From NCBI RefSeq assembly GCF_019232825.1, contig NZ_JAFAND010000088.1, positions 1 through 63,849 on the forward strand: a stretch of 63,849 bases of DNA. Direction: 5' to 3'. Position numbers and translations under genes: made by a program. Source of the stretch: Paludibacterium sp. (lineage in GTDB: Bacteria > Pseudomonadota > Gammaproteobacteria > Burkholderiales > Chromobacteriaceae). The notes under the pieces were generated by a model. That model was not told the origin of the DNA and did no database searches. It saw only the letters and a list, made by a program, of their open reading frames with translations. Below are positions 44,610 to 54,554 of this stretch, piece by piece. Each line of letters begins with the position of its first letter. The stretch's first letter is position 1.

Positions 44610-45338
44610 ATGAGTTTGTCCGACAAGTTACCCCAAACCAGCGATCGATACGCGATGATGCAGCGATTTCGCTCACGCGAAGCCTGGCATGTCCTGAAGA
44701 TATTGTCGGAGTTTGTCGAGTCGGCGGAAGAACTGCAAGGGATTCTCCCCGCCGTCAGTATCTTTGGCAGTGCGCGCACCCCGCGCGACCATCCTTACTA
44801 TCAAAAAACCGAAGAGGTGGCACGACTCTTGTCCGATGCTGGCTTTTCGGTCCTCTCCGGCGGCGGCCCCGGTATCATGGAAGCCGCCAACAAGGGGGCA
44901 TTTTATGGCAAAAGCCCGTCGGTCGGTTTGAACATCGTCCTGCCGCACGAGCAAAGACCCAACGAATATCAGGACCTCGGCCTGCGCTTCAATCACTTCT
45001 TCTCGCGCAAAGTCATGTTCGTCAAGCACGCCATCGCTTACGTGGTCATGCCTGGCGGCTTCGGCACGCTGGACGAAACCTTCGAGGCGCTAACATTGGT
45101 GCAGACCGGCAAGAGCCGGCGCATCCCTATTATTTTATGCTGTAGCGACTTCTGGCGAGGCCTGATCGATTGGGTCAAAGACCGCATGGTGGCGGAAAAG
45201 ATGATCAATCCCGAGGATCTGGATTTGATCCAGCTGATCGACGACCCGGAAACCATTGTCGAGACGATCTTCAAGCATTATGAAACCCGCGGGTTCGAAG
45301 CGCTGCCGGAAGAGCGCGAACAATTACTGAATTTGTAA
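44610..45338 (+). CDS. LOG-family protein (TIGR00730)
   Basis: A 242-residue Rossmann-fold protein of the LOG (lysine-decarboxylase-like) family. SGGGPGIMEAANKGA near 86-100 and PGGFGTLDETFEAL near 146-159 form the nucleotide-binding site; this family cleaves nucleoside monophosphates to base plus ribose 5-phosphate. Its start codon is 15 bases from that of the divergent polA. It heads a probable run LOG-DUF2782-thrB, the spacing being 21 and 10 bases. Confidence 0.9.
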   Translation: MSLSDKLPQTSDRYAMMQRFRSREAWHVLKILSEFVESAEELQGILPAVSIFGSARTPRDHPYYQKTEEVARLLSDAGFSVLSGGGPGIMEAANKGAFYGKSPSVGLNIVLPHEQRPNEYQDLGLRFNHFFSRKVMFVKHAIAYVVMPGGFGTLDETFEALTLVQTGKSRRIPIILCCSDFWRGLIDWVKDRMVAEKMINPEDLDLIQLIDDPETIVETIFKHYETRGFEALPEEREQLLNL

Positions 45339-45359
45339 AACCTTACTGGACGCTCCGAC

Positions 45360-45734
45360 ATGAAAAGAAAGCTGCTGCTATTGACCCTGCTGGCCTCGCC
45401 AATCTTTGTGCAGGCCGCCAGCACGCCCGCGCAGACAACGCCGCCGACGGTCACCGAGGATGCCGCCAAAGCCGCCGGCAAAACCGACGCTCCCCCGCCC
45501 CCCCAGGTCAGCGACGATCAGTCGGCGGGGCCGGAGCCCGAAGTAACCATCGTGCAGCGCGGGAAGGACAAGATCGAGGAATACCGCTTGAACGGCAAGC
45601 TCTACATGGTCAAGGTCACGCCTTCGATCGGCGTGCCTTATTACCTGATGGATGAAGACGGCAACGGCGCTTGGCGTCAGGTCGACCCCAACCGGCGCAT
45701 CGTCATCCCGCACTGGGTTCTGTTCCGTTTCTGA
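45360..45734 (+). CDS. DUF2782 exported protein
   Basis: A 124-residue protein with a signal peptide (MKRKLLLLTLLASPIFVQA, cleavage near 19), a low-complexity Pro/Ala/Thr-rich linker to about 60, then the DUF2782 domain with EVTIVQRGKDKIEEYRLNGKLYMVKVTPSIGVPYYLMDEDGNGAW. The function is unknown. It sits in front of thrB in many beta- and gammaproteobacteria. Confidence 0.87.
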   Translation: MKRKLLLLTLLASPIFVQAASTPAQTTPPTVTEDAAKAAGKTDAPPPPQVSDDQSAGPEPEVTIVQRGKDKIEEYRLNGKLYMVKVTPSIGVPYYLMDEDGNGAWRQVDPNRRIVIPHWVLFRF

Positions 45735-45744
45735 TGGGGGCTGC

Positions 45745-46680
45745 ATGTCGGTTTTCACCGTCGTCACCGACGCCGCGCTGAGCGACTGGCTCAAGCAATA
45801 CAACCTGCAGCTGGTTGCTTTCCAGGGCATCGCGGCCGGCGTCACCAACACCAACTATTTCGTCGACACCCAGCACGGCCGTTATGTCCTGACGCTGTTC
45901 GAGACGCTGCGGCTCGACGAGCTGCCGTTTTATCTCGAACTGATGAGCCACCTGGCGCGGCACGGCGTCGCCTGCCCGGCGCCGCTCCTTGATCAGCAGG
46001 ACCGGCTCGCCTCTATGTTGGCCGGCCGCCCGGCCTGCCTGGTGTCCTGTCTCACCGGGCGCGACATCGAGACGCCGAACCCGGCGCAATGCCGCGCCGT
46101 TGGCGACATGCTGGCGACGCTGCATCGCGCCGCCGGCACCTTCAAGCTATCGACGGTCAACCCGCGCGGACCGGCATGGTGGAACCAGGCGGCGCCGACG
46201 CTCTATCCGTTGCTGACGAGTGCCGAAGCCGCCAGTCTGCGCGAGGAGATCGCTTTCCAGGCCAGCCATCGAACCAGCCACCTGCCCCGTGGCGTGATCC
46301 ACGCCGATCTATTCAAGGACAATGTGCTCATGGCGGGTGATGCCATTGCCGGCTTCATCGATTTCTATTACGCCTGCAACGATGTGCTGTTGTACGACGT
46401 GGCCATCGCCGTCAACGATTGGGCGCGGCGGCCTGACGGCCAGATCGATCCGGCATTGGCACGCGCCTTCTTGGCCGGCTATCAGGCGGTGCGCCCGTTG
46501 GAAGCCGCGGAGCGCGAGCTGTGGCCGGTCATGCTGCGCGCCGCCGCCTTGCGCTTCTGGGTATCGCGTCTATTGGACCTGCATTTCCCCATGGAAGGCG
46601 CGTTGACCTACACCAAGGACCCCGGCGTGTTCCACACGCTATTGGCCGCCCACCGCGCGCGCCAAGACTTTTGGCTGTAA
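45745..46680 (+). CDS. thrB: Homoserine kinase, type II
   Basis: A 311-residue aminoglycoside-phosphotransferase-fold homoserine kinase. FQGIAAGVTNTNYFVDT near 27-43 forms the nucleotide loop; HADLFKDNVLM and GFIDFYYACND near 185-215 carry the catalytic Asp and the metal ligands. It phosphorylates homoserine for threonine synthesis. The start is ATG 45745, 10 bases after the DUF2782 stop; a longer in-frame reading runs into that gene. Confidence 0.94.
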   Translation: MSVFTVVTDAALSDWLKQYNLQLVAFQGIAAGVTNTNYFVDTQHGRYVLTLFETLRLDELPFYLELMSHLARHGVACPAPLLDQQDRLASMLAGRPACLVSCLTGRDIETPNPAQCRAVGDMLATLHRAAGTFKLSTVNPRGPAWWNQAAPTLYPLLTSAEAASLREEIAFQASHRTSHLPRGVIHADLFKDNVLMAGDAIAGFIDFYYACNDVLLYDVAIAVNDWARRPDGQIDPALARAFLAGYQAVRPLEAAERELWPVMLRAAALRFWVSRLLDLHFPMEGALTYTKDPGVFHTLLAAHRARQDFWL

Positions 46681-46682
46681 CG

Positions 46683-47552
46683 TCACGGCGGGCCGAGCTG
46701 ATCGAGAAAGCGCGCCATGCCGCGCGTCAGCGCCTTATCGCGGTGCATGACGAGGTAAAGCGTGCGCGTCATGGAGGGCTGCGCGAGCTCGATCAGCTCG
46801 CCACGCGCAAGCTCGCCGGCCACCACCCGTCTCGGCAGACAGCTCACGCCCAACCCCGCGGCCACCGCATGCTTGATGGCTTCCGAATCGCCCATCTCCA
46901 TCGACACGGCAAACGCGCCCAATCGGGGCAATAACAGCCGCTCCACCTCTTGGCGCGTTCCCGAGCCCGTTTCGCGCAAAATCCATTCGGCTTGGGCCAG
47001 CGCCTTGAACGACGGCGCGCTACCGGCAAAGGGATGCTGCGCGCCGACCACCACCACCAGTTCATCGTCCCGCCATGCCTGCACTTTCAGCTCAGGATGG
47101 TGGCACGGCCCCTCGATAAAGCCGATGTCCACTCTGAAGGCCGCGACGGCCGCGACGATTTCGTCGGTGTTGCCGACGGTCAGCTCGAGCCGCACCTGCG
47201 GTTGGCTGGCACGAAACCGGGCGATCTGCAGCGGCAGCAGATAGTTGGCGATCGTGGTGCTGGCGCCTAGGCGCAAATGCGCCGCCGAGCCGGAGAACAG
47301 CGTTTGCGCCTCATAGCCCAGGTCCAGGATCGCGCGCGCCTTGGGCAACAGTAGCCGGCCATGCTCGTTGGCGGTCAAGCGTCGCCCGACCCGGTCGAAC
47401 AGCACCGTATCCAATGCCGACTCGAGCGAGGCCAGCGATTGGCTGGCCGCCGACTGTGTCATGGCCAAACGCAGCGCGGCGCGCGTCACGGTCAGCTCCT
47501 CGCACACGGCCACGAAGACTTCCAGCTCACGCAAACTGACTCGCAGGCTCAT
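46683..47552 (-). CDS. LysR-family regulator of the YeiH-like transporter
   Basis: A 289-residue LysR regulator. The N-terminal winged HTH is LRELEVFVAVCEELTVTRAALRLAMTQSAASQSLASLE (about 7-44) and a substrate-binding domain follows. It is YeiE-like, and divergent from a yeiH-type gene as in E. coli. ATG 47552 was chosen because the HTH begins normally from it; 25 upstream codons were dropped. It converges on thrB with only two bases between the stop codons. Confidence 0.9.
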   Translation of the reverse strand: MSLRVSLRELEVFVAVCEELTVTRAALRLAMTQSAASQSLASLESALDTVLFDRVGRRLTANEHGRLLLPKARAILDLGYEAQTLFSGSAAHLRLGASTTIANYLLPLQIARFRASQPQVRLELTVGNTDEIVAAVAAFRVDIGFIEGPCHHPELKVQAWRDDELVVVVGAQHPFAGSAPSFKALAQAEWILRETGSGTRQEVERLLLPRLGAFAVSMEMGDSEAIKHAVAAGLGVSCLPRRVVAGELARGELIELAQPSMTRTLYLVMHRDKALTRGMARFLDQLGPP

Positions 47553-47573
47553 AGTAATTTCTCTAATGCATTT

Positions 47574-47596
47574 CAGTAGTTTTATTCGTTTTACTG
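47574..47596. promoter_or_regulatory. Candidate LysR operator in the lysR / yeiH gap
   Basis: CAGTA-N13-TACTG lies in the 96-base divergent region, which is A+T-rich. The symmetry and position fit the recognition site of the adjacent LysR protein. The T-N11-A consensus itself is degenerate, so the call is tentative. Confidence 0.5.
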
Positions 47597-47648
47597 ATTT
47601 ATTGTCATCCCGTAAAGTGCCCGTCATAGAAGTAACAGGAATATCGAT

Positions 47649-48671
47649 ATGATCAACAGAAATATGATGACGGGCCTCGGACTGATTCTGCTGCTCGCAG
47701 CCGCCGCGCTCTACCTGGCCGGCCTACCCTTTTTCAGCCATTTGGGGCTATCGGCCCTGACGCTCGCCATCGTTGGCGGCATGGTGCTCGGCAACACCGT
47801 CTATCCGCATATCGCCGCCTATAGCCATGAGGGCGTCGGCTTCGGCAAACAGCAGCTGCTGCGGCTCGGCATCATCCTCTACGGCTGCCGCCTCACGTTG
47901 CAGGACATCGCCGCCGTTGGCGCCAGCGGACTCATCATCGACCTGCTGGTGCTGGCCAGCACCTTCGCCCTGGCCATCTGGCTCGGCACGCGACTCTTGG
48001 GGCTCGACCAGAAGAGCGCCATCCTGATTGGCGCCGGCAGCTCGATCTGCGGCGCGGCGGCAGTGCTCGCGACGGAACCGGTGGTGCGCGGCAGCGCCGA
48101 AAAGGTCGCCGTGGCGGTCGCCACTGTGGTGGTGTTCGGCACCGCCTCGATGTTCCTCTATCCGCTGTTCTATCCGCTGGCGATACAGTGGTTCGGCAGC
48201 AATGCCCACCATTTCGGCGTCTATACCGGCTCGACCGTGCACGAGGTCGCGCAAGTAGTCGCTGCGGCCCGCGCTGCCGCGCCGGATGCCGAGAGCTCGG
48301 CGGTGATCGTGAAGATGATCCGCGTCATGATGCTGGCGCCGTTCTTGATCGGTCTGTCGGCCTGGATGGCGAAGAGCGAAACGCGCCATGGCCACGCGCG
48401 CAAGATCACCATCCCCTGGTTTGCCGTGTTGTTCGTGGTGATGACCGCGGTCCATTCGCTGCCGGCCTTTCCGCGCCAGTTCGACCATGTGGTGCTATTT
48501 ATCGACAATCTGCTGCTGGCCATGGCCATGGGCGCGCTCGGGTTGACCACCCACGTTTCGGCGATGCGCCGCGCAGGCGCCAAGCCGTTATTGCTGGCCG
48601 GCATCCTGTTCATCTATCTGATCGTCGGCGGCGCGTTGATCAACGTCGGCATCACCCACCTCATCGGCTGA
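47649..48671 (+). CDS. YeiH-family membrane transporter
   Basis: A 340-residue protein with about 10 hydrophobic segments of the UPF0324/YeiH family. [38 protein letters not shown] near 128-146, and [20 protein letters not shown] near 195-214 are the conserved blocks. Members are annotated as putative sulfate or sulfonate-related exporters, with little direct evidence. It is regulated, presumably, by the divergent LysR protein and ends at a strong terminator. Confidence 0.9.
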   Translation: MINRNMMTGLGLILLLAAAALYLAGLPFFSHLGLSALTLAIVGGMVLGNTVYPHIAAYSHEGVGFGKQQLLRLGIILYGCRLTLQDIAAVGASGLIIDLLVLASTFALAIWLGTRLLGLDQKSAILIGAGSSICGAAAVLATEPVVRGSAEKVAVAVATVVVFGTASMFLYPLFYPLAIQWFGSNAHHFGVYTGSTVHEVAQVVAAARAAAPDAESSAVIVKMIRVMMLAPFLIGLSAWMAKSETRHGHARKITIPWFAVLFVVMTAVHSLPAFPRQFDHVVLFIDNLLLAMAMGALGLTTHVSAMRRAGAKPLLLAGILFIYLIVGGALINVGITHLIG

Positions 48672-48690
48672 CAAAGCCATTCATTCAAAA

Positions 48691-48718
48691 CAAAGGGCGC
48701 GCCGCAGCGCGCCCTTTG
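48691..48718 (+). terminator. Terminator-like hairpin, first copy
   Basis: CAAAGGGCGCGC-CGCA-GCGCGCCCTTTG, a perfect 12-base stem 19 bases after the yeiH-type stop. The same hairpin recurs at 48881-48906, on the other side of a repeat-like 160-base spacer. Confidence 0.75.
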
Positions 48719-48880
48719 AGGGTGTTGACAAACTCTTGCTCGCGAAGCGAGCGCCCCCTCTCAGGGAGAGGGTGGGGGAGTGGGAATCGATGGACAGGCT
48801 GCGAAATCAGTCAGTTGCCACTGAGGCCCGGCTTTGCCGGGTCCTCCGGGACCGCTGCAAACCACTAAATCAACAGCCTG
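48719..48880. repeat. Repeat-like spacer between two identical hairpins
   Basis: Noncoding. It contains GCTCGC-GAA-GCGAGC, CCCTCTC-AGG-GAGAGGG and GGCCCGGC-TTT-GCCGGGTC stem-loops in a row and no supported ORF. The composition and hairpins look like a miniature mobile or REP-type element inserted between duplicated terminators. Confidence 0.45.
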
Positions 48881-48906
48881 AAAGGGCGCGCCGCAGCGCG
48901 CCCTTT
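48881..48906 (-). terminator. Terminator-like hairpin, second copy
   Basis: AAAGGGCGCGC-CGCA-GCGCGCCCTTT, identical to the first copy over 26 bases. It lies 18 bases past the stop of ybdD on the minus strand and so could end the cstA-ybdD transcript. Confidence 0.72.
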
Positions 48907-48924
48907 GCCTTTATCCAGCCTGTA

Positions 48925-49122
48925 TCAGCAACATCCGCCCGAGCGCCGCCCGCCCAGGCGGCGCTCGGCGCAATAGCGCACGAATTCCCCGCGGCTCAGG
49001 ACCGGCGCATCCGCGCGATAGCGCCGGCGCCGGGCCAGATAGGCCTCATAATCCGGCACGCCGACCAAGAGCCGCGCCGCGGCGGACCATTGCCGCCACC
49101 ACCCAAGCCAATGTTCAGCCAT
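48925..49122 (-). CDS. ybdD: YbdD/YjiX family small protein
   Basis: A 65-residue protein: WWRQWSAAARLLVGVPDYEAYLARR and LSRGEFVRYCAERRLGG end in SGGCC, as in E. coli YbdD and YjiX, which always follow cstA or btsT. Small partners of this kind are needed for transport by CstA/BtsT. The ATG lies 8 bases inside the end of cstA. Longer upstream readings are frame shadows of cstA. Confidence 0.92.
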   Translation of the reverse strand: MAEHWLGWWRQWSAAARLLVGVPDYEAYLARRRRYRADAPVLSRGEFVRYCAERRLGGRRSGGCC

Positions 49123-51184
49123 TTGCCGTCTCCTCTCGATAAACCGCCGGCGTTTCCTTGGCGGTCGGCCAGCGCACCGCCAGCGCCTTGCGCGCCACGG
49201 CGATACCGAATAGCACCATCGCCACCACAACCACGACGAATATCGCCGTCAGCGTGGCATCCACATAATCGTTAAAGACGATTTGGCGCATTTCCGCCAG
49301 CGACTTGGCCGGCGCCAGCACTTGTCCTTGTTCCAACGCCGCCGAGAACTTGCCGGCATGGGCAAGGAAGCCCACTTTGGGGCTGCTGCTGAACAGCTTC
49401 TGCCAGCCGGCGGTCAGCGTCACCACCAATAGCACCACGGTCGGCAGCAGGGCGACCCAGGCATAGCGCGCGCGCCCCATCTTGATCAGCACCACGCTGG
49501 CCAACGTCAGCGCGATGCCCGCCAACATCTGGTTGGCAATGCCGAACAGCGGCCACAGCGTATTGATCCCGCCGAGCGGATCGATCACCCCTTGATAAAG
49601 GAAATACCCCCACAATCCCACCGCCAGCGCCGTGGCAACCAGGTTGGCCAGCCACGATTCCGTTCGCGCCATCGGCGCATACACGACGCCGGCCAGATCC
49701 TGGATCATGAAGCGCGTCACCCGCGTGCCGGCATCCACCGTGGTCAGGATGAATAGCGCCTCGAACAGAATGGCGAAGTGGTACCAGAAAGCCGTCATCT
49801 CCTGCCCGCCGAGCACGCGCGACAGAATGTGCGCCATGCCGACCGCCAGCGTAGGCGCGCCGCCGGCGCGCGACAGAATGGTGGTCTCGCCCACATCCCG
49901 CGCCACCTGGGTCAGCGCCTCCGGGGTAACGACGAACCCCCAGGCGGAAATGGCCTGCGCCGCTTCGGCCGCGCTGTGGCCAATCAACCCCGCCGGGCTA
50001 TTCATGGCGAAATACACCGCCGGGTCGAGCACGCAAGCGGCGATCAGCGCCATGATGGCGACGAAGCTCTCCATCAGCATCGCGCCGTAGCCGATGAGAC
50101 GCGCCTGGGCCTCGTTCTCGATCAGCTTGGGCGTGGTACCGGAAGCGATCAGCGAGTGAAAGCCGGACACCGCGCCGCAGGCGATGGTAATGAACAGGAA
50201 GGGGAACAGGCCGCCGGAGAATACCGGCCCGGAGCCATCGACGAAACGGGTGACCGCCGGCATTTGCAATGGCGGCGCCACCAACAAGATACCGATGGCC
50301 AGGCCGACGATGGTGCCGATTTTCAAAAAGGTCGACAGGTAATCGCGCGGCGCGAGCAATAGCCATACCGGCAGCACCGAGGCAATGAAACCATAGCCGA
50401 TCATCCACCAGGCGAGCGTGGTGCCCTTGAGCGTAAACAGCGCGGCGAGCGCCGGCGTATGCGCCACCTGTCCGCCGCCCCAGATGGCCAACAGCAACAG
50501 CGCGAAACCGACGAGCGAAACCTCGCCGATACCGCCGGGACGGACGTAGCGGGCATACAACCCCATCAACAGCGCGATCGGTATCGTGGCGGCGATGGTA
50601 AAGGTGCCCCATGGGCTGTTGGTCAACGCTTTGACCACCACGAGCGCCAACACCGCCAACAGGATGATCATGATCATCAGGATACCGAACGAGGCCACGA
50701 TGCCGGGAATCGGTCCCATCTCCTGGCGGATCATGTCGCCGAGCGATTTGCCGTCGCGCCGGATCGACAGGAACAGAATCAGGAAATCCTGCACCGCGCC
50801 GGCCAGCATCACCCCGACCAGAATCCACAGCGTTCCTGGCAAAAAGCCCATCTGCGCCGCCAGCACGGGCCCGACCAGCGGTCCGGCGCCGGCGATGGCG
50901 GCGAAGTGATGGCCGAATACCACCCAGCGATTGGTCGGTACGTAATCCAGGCCATCATGATGGCGCTCGGCGGGCGTCAGCCGCCGCGGCTCCAATTGCA
51001 GCACTGTCGTGGCGATATATCGGCTATAGAATCGGTAGGCGATGGCATAGACCGACAAAGCGGCCACCAGCAGCCAAACGGCGTTGACCGTCTCCCCGCG
51101 CGTTAATGCGAGGGTCGCAAAGGCCAGCGCGCCGACAAAGGCGACGACAAGCCAGAGCACTTTCTCTTTATATCGTGGCATCAT
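49115..51184 (-). CDS. cstA: Carbon starvation protein A family pyruvate/peptide transporter
   Basis: A 689-residue membrane protein with about 16-18 hydrophobic segments. The CstA signature is clear: VPTNRWVVFGHHFAAIAGAGPLVGPVLAAQMGFLPG near 82-117, then SIRRDGKSLGDMIRQEMG. Family members import pyruvate (BtsT, CstA) or peptides when nutrients are short. ATG 51184 and 51181 are adjacent; either may be used. It is divergent from an RstAB-like two-component system, and a BtsSR pair lies 10 kb away. Neither link is proven. Confidence 0.93.
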   Translation of the reverse strand: MMPRYKEKVLWLVVAFVGALAFATLALTRGETVNAVWLLVAALSVYAIAYRFYSRYIATTVLQLEPRRLTPAERHHDGLDYVPTNRWVVFGHHFAAIAGAGPLVGPVLAAQMGFLPGTLWILVGVMLAGAVQDFLILFLSIRRDGKSLGDMIRQEMGPIPGIVASFGILMIMIILLAVLALVVVKALTNSPWGTFTIAATIPIALLMGLYARYVRPGGIGEVSLVGFALLLLAIWGGGQVAHTPALAALFTLKGTTLAWWMIGYGFIASVLPVWLLLAPRDYLSTFLKIGTIVGLAIGILLVAPPLQMPAVTRFVDGSGPVFSGGLFPFLFITIACGAVSGFHSLIASGTTPKLIENEAQARLIGYGAMLMESFVAIMALIAACVLDPAVYFAMNSPAGLIGHSAAEAAQAISAWGFVVTPEALTQVARDVGETTILSRAGGAPTLAVGMAHILSRVLGGQEMTAFWYHFAILFEALFILTTVDAGTRVTRFMIQDLAGVVYAPMARTESWLANLVATALAVGLWGYFLYQGVIDPLGGINTLWPLFGIANQMLAGIALTLASVVLIKMGRARYAWVALLPTVVLLVVTLTAGWQKLFSSSPKVGFLAHAGKFSAALEQGQVLAPAKSLAEMRQIVFNDYVDATLTAIFVVVVVAMVLFGIAVARKALAVRWPTAKETPAVYREETANG

Positions 51185-51334
51185 AGTGGTTTCCCGGTGT
51201 AATTATTGTGATAGGTACAGTTCACGCCGAACGGCAAAGTGCCGTCATCGTTTCATTGTTCAAAGCGAAATCAATAATGACAAGTGCAACTTTTGGCAAT
51301 GGTACGCGGCGAGGATAGAAAACAGAGCACAAGC
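51185..51334. promoter_or_regulatory. Divergent promoter region cstA / two-component system
   Basis: 150 bases holding both promoters. An inverted repeat ACGGCA-AAG-TGCCGT (51231-51245) is a candidate operator. The right half is A+T-rich (TCAATAATGACAAG). I see no clear CRP site. Confidence 0.45.
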
Positions 51335-52039
51335 ATGAGCGAACATGTTTTTCTGGTGGAGGACGATGCCAGGCTGTCCGATCTGATTGCCGCGTTTCTG
51401 GGCAAGAACGGCTACGAGGTCAGCACCTGCGGCAAGGGCGACGAAGCCGAAGCCAAGATTATGGCGGCACGGCCCGATTTGGTGATTCTCGACCTGATGC
51501 TGCCCGGCAAGGCGGGATTCGAGATTTGCCGCGACCTGCGCCCCTATTACAGCGGACGTATTTTGATGATGACCGCGCGCAATGACGAGATCGACGAGAT
51601 TCTGGGTTTGGAGCTGGGTGCGGACGACTATCTGGCAAAGCCGGTCGAGCCGCGCAAATTGCTGGCCCGGGTGCGCGCTTTACTGCGCCGCGGCACGGCG
51701 AGGGCCGGCGGCGGCGGCGCCGACCAATTGACGTTCGGCCAATTCACCATCAATCAAGGCACACGCACCGCCATGCTCGGTTCGCAATCGCTGGAATTGA
51801 CCACCGCCGAGTTCGATCTGCTGTGGATGTTGGCCAGCCACGCCGGCAGCATCCTGTCGCGCGACGACATTCTGGGCAAATTGCGCGGCATCGGCTTCGA
51901 CGGCAACGACCGCTCGATCGACGCCCGCATCTCCCGCCTACGCAAAAAACTGCTCGACGACCCGATGTCCCCCTCGCGCATCAAGACGGTGCGCGGTAAA
52001 GGCTACTTGTTCTCCAAGAGCGATTGGGAGCTTGCATGA
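51335..52039 (+). CDS. OmpR-family response regulator, RstA-like
   Basis: A 234-residue response regulator. The receiver has the phosphoacceptor Asp53 in DLVILDLMLPGKAG, with the acidic pair ED9-D11 and a Lys in AKPVEP. The C-terminal winged helix (about 135-230) ends RIKTVRGKGYLFSKSDWE. LSRDDILGKLRGIGFDGNDRSIDARISRLRKKLLDD closely parallels E. coli RstA. The start is ATG 51335, just before the receiver; a frame-extending Met upstream was rejected. It overlaps the kinase gene by ATGA. Confidence 0.92.
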   Translation: MSEHVFLVEDDARLSDLIAAFLGKNGYEVSTCGKGDEAEAKIMAARPDLVILDLMLPGKAGFEICRDLRPYYSGRILMMTARNDEIDEILGLELGADDYLAKPVEPRKLLARVRALLRRGTARAGGGGADQLTFGQFTINQGTRTAMLGSQSLELTTAEFDLLWMLASHAGSILSRDDILGKLRGIGFDGNDRSIDARISRLRKKLLDDPMSPSRIKTVRGKGYLFSKSDWELA

Positions 52040-53397
52040 GGCAACGGTTCCTCGGTTTGCTGCGGCCGACGCTCGCCACGTTGTTCTTTCGCTACTATCT
52101 GAGCGCGCTGTTGGCGCTGGTGCTGATCATCAGCGCGGTCGGCGTGGTCATCGATCAGATCTACACCGGGGTGGACGAGGACAACGCGCGCAGCTTCATG
52201 CGCGGCGCCGTGCTGACGTTCGAACAGACGCTGCAGAACGAACCAGAACAACGTTGGGCCGCCGCGCTGCCGAAGCTGGCCGCCGGCTACAGCTACCATA
52301 TCGCGCTGACCGACCTCAAACACCTGCAGGCGCTGGACGACGGCCAGCGGCAAGACATTCAGCGCGGCGTCATGCGCTTTGACGAGGACAGCAACCTGCT
52401 TTACGCCCGCGTCGGCGACAGCCAGCAGGTACTGGTGTTCGGTCCGCTCAATTTCGCCGTGCCGGACAGCGATTCCCTGCTGACGGACGGCACCCACGCC
52501 AAGGCGCTGTGGTGGACGCTGACGGGGTTGGGCTTCGGCCTGTTGGTATTCCTGTTTATCCGGCCGTTGTGGAACGACCTGGTCGCCATCCGCGAAACCG
52601 CCGAAAAATTGGCGGCGGGCGAGCTGTCCGCGCGCGCGCCGCGCGCCAAAAGCTGGATCCTGACCCCGCTGTCCGCCGGGCTCAATACCATGGCGGAACG
52701 GCTCGAGGGCCAGATGAACGCGCATCAGACGCTTAGCCACGCGGTATCGCACGAGCTGCGCACGCCGATTGCGCGCCTGCGCTTCGGCTTGACCATGCTG
52801 GAAGAAGCCGAGAACGAACAGGAACGAGAGAAGTACCGGGTCGGCATGGAACACGACATGCAGGAACTGGACGATCTGGTCAACGCCAGCATGAGCTACG
52901 CTCAGCTCGACCAGGGTCAGATCATCTTGCAGCGCGAACATACGGAGCTGGCCGAGTGGTTTGCCGACTTGCTCGGACTGATCCGCCCGCTGGCGCCAGC
53001 TGGCGTCAAGCTGGCGTTGGACTGTCCGCAGAGCGATGCCGAATTCGACCGCAAGCTGATGTACATTGCCACACGCAACCTGCTGGTCAACGCGGTGCGC
53101 TTCGCCGCCACACTGGTACGGCTGCAGGTCGGCAAACAGGACGGCTGGCTGTCGGTGGTGGTCGACGACGATGGTCCAGGCGTGCCGCTCGAGGAGCGTG
53201 AGCGCATCTTCGAGCCGTTTCACCGGCTGGACAACGGCCGCGAACGCAACAGCAGCAGCTACGGCCTCGGCTTGTCCTTCGTGCGGCTGATCGCCGAGCA
53301 GCACGGCGGCAGCGTGTTCGTCACCGACAGTCCGGAAGGCGGCGCGCGATTCGTACTGAACATCCCGGAGCAAGGCAGCGGCGACGAAGCGTCTTAG
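52036..53397 (+). CDS. Sensor histidine kinase, RstB-like
   Basis: A 453-residue membrane kinase. Membrane segments lie at about 20-40 and 158-176 around a 115-residue periplasmic domain, followed by HAMP (about 176-228), HisKA with His239 in SHAVSHELRTPIARLRF, and an ATPase domain with NLLVNAVRFA, DDDGPGVPLEERERIFEPF and YGLGLSFVRLI. The organisation and DDDGPG/RLDNGRERNSSSYGLGL region resemble RstB. The signal is unknown. Divergent cstA is a plausible target. Confidence 0.92.
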   Translation: MRQRFLGLLRPTLATLFFRYYLSALLALVLIISAVGVVIDQIYTGVDEDNARSFMRGAVLTFEQTLQNEPEQRWAAALPKLAAGYSYHIALTDLKHLQALDDGQRQDIQRGVMRFDEDSNLLYARVGDSQQVLVFGPLNFAVPDSDSLLTDGTHAKALWWTLTGLGFGLLVFLFIRPLWNDLVAIRETAEKLAAGELSARAPRAKSWILTPLSAGLNTMAERLEGQMNAHQTLSHAVSHELRTPIARLRFGLTMLEEAENEQEREKYRVGMEHDMQELDDLVNASMSYAQLDQGQIILQREHTELAEWFADLLGLIRPLAPAGVKLALDCPQSDAEFDRKLMYIATRNLLVNAVRFAATLVRLQVGKQDGWLSVVVDDDGPGVPLEERERIFEPFHRLDNGRERNSSSYGLGLSFVRLIAEQHGGSVFVTDSPEGGARFVLNIPEQGSGDEAS

Positions 53398-53432
53398 GGA
53401 CTACCCACGCCATGCCCATGGCATTAGAATGA

Positions 53433-54377
<945 letters not shown>

Positions 54378-54395
54378 CGCCTGTCGTTGGACATT

Positions 54396-54463
54396 TGGCG
54401 CAATGCCGCGCGTTGCGCGTCGATTGCGTATATGGACTCGCCAAAGGCAGTGCGCCACAGACA
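54396..54463 (+). repeat. Dispersed intergenic repeat, family A, copy 2
   Basis: TTGGCGCAATGCCGCGC at its left end and CTCGCC-AAAGGCAGTGCGCCACAGACA at its right end match 1963-2057, with about 35 bases missing between. It lies between hemF and the next gene. Confidence 0.7.
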
Positions 54464-54554
54464 AGCGCGGCATCGGCCGTTCGGCCAGGTCCGCTGAACA
54501 CGCCACGGCACAGCCTGTCGGACTCGCACCCAATCCCACGATGGAGTGTCCGAC

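Noticed and set aside
52003-53373. Open frame of 456 codons opposite the RstB-like kinase
   Set aside because: The kinase motifs on the plus strand are complete; the antisense frame has no domain.
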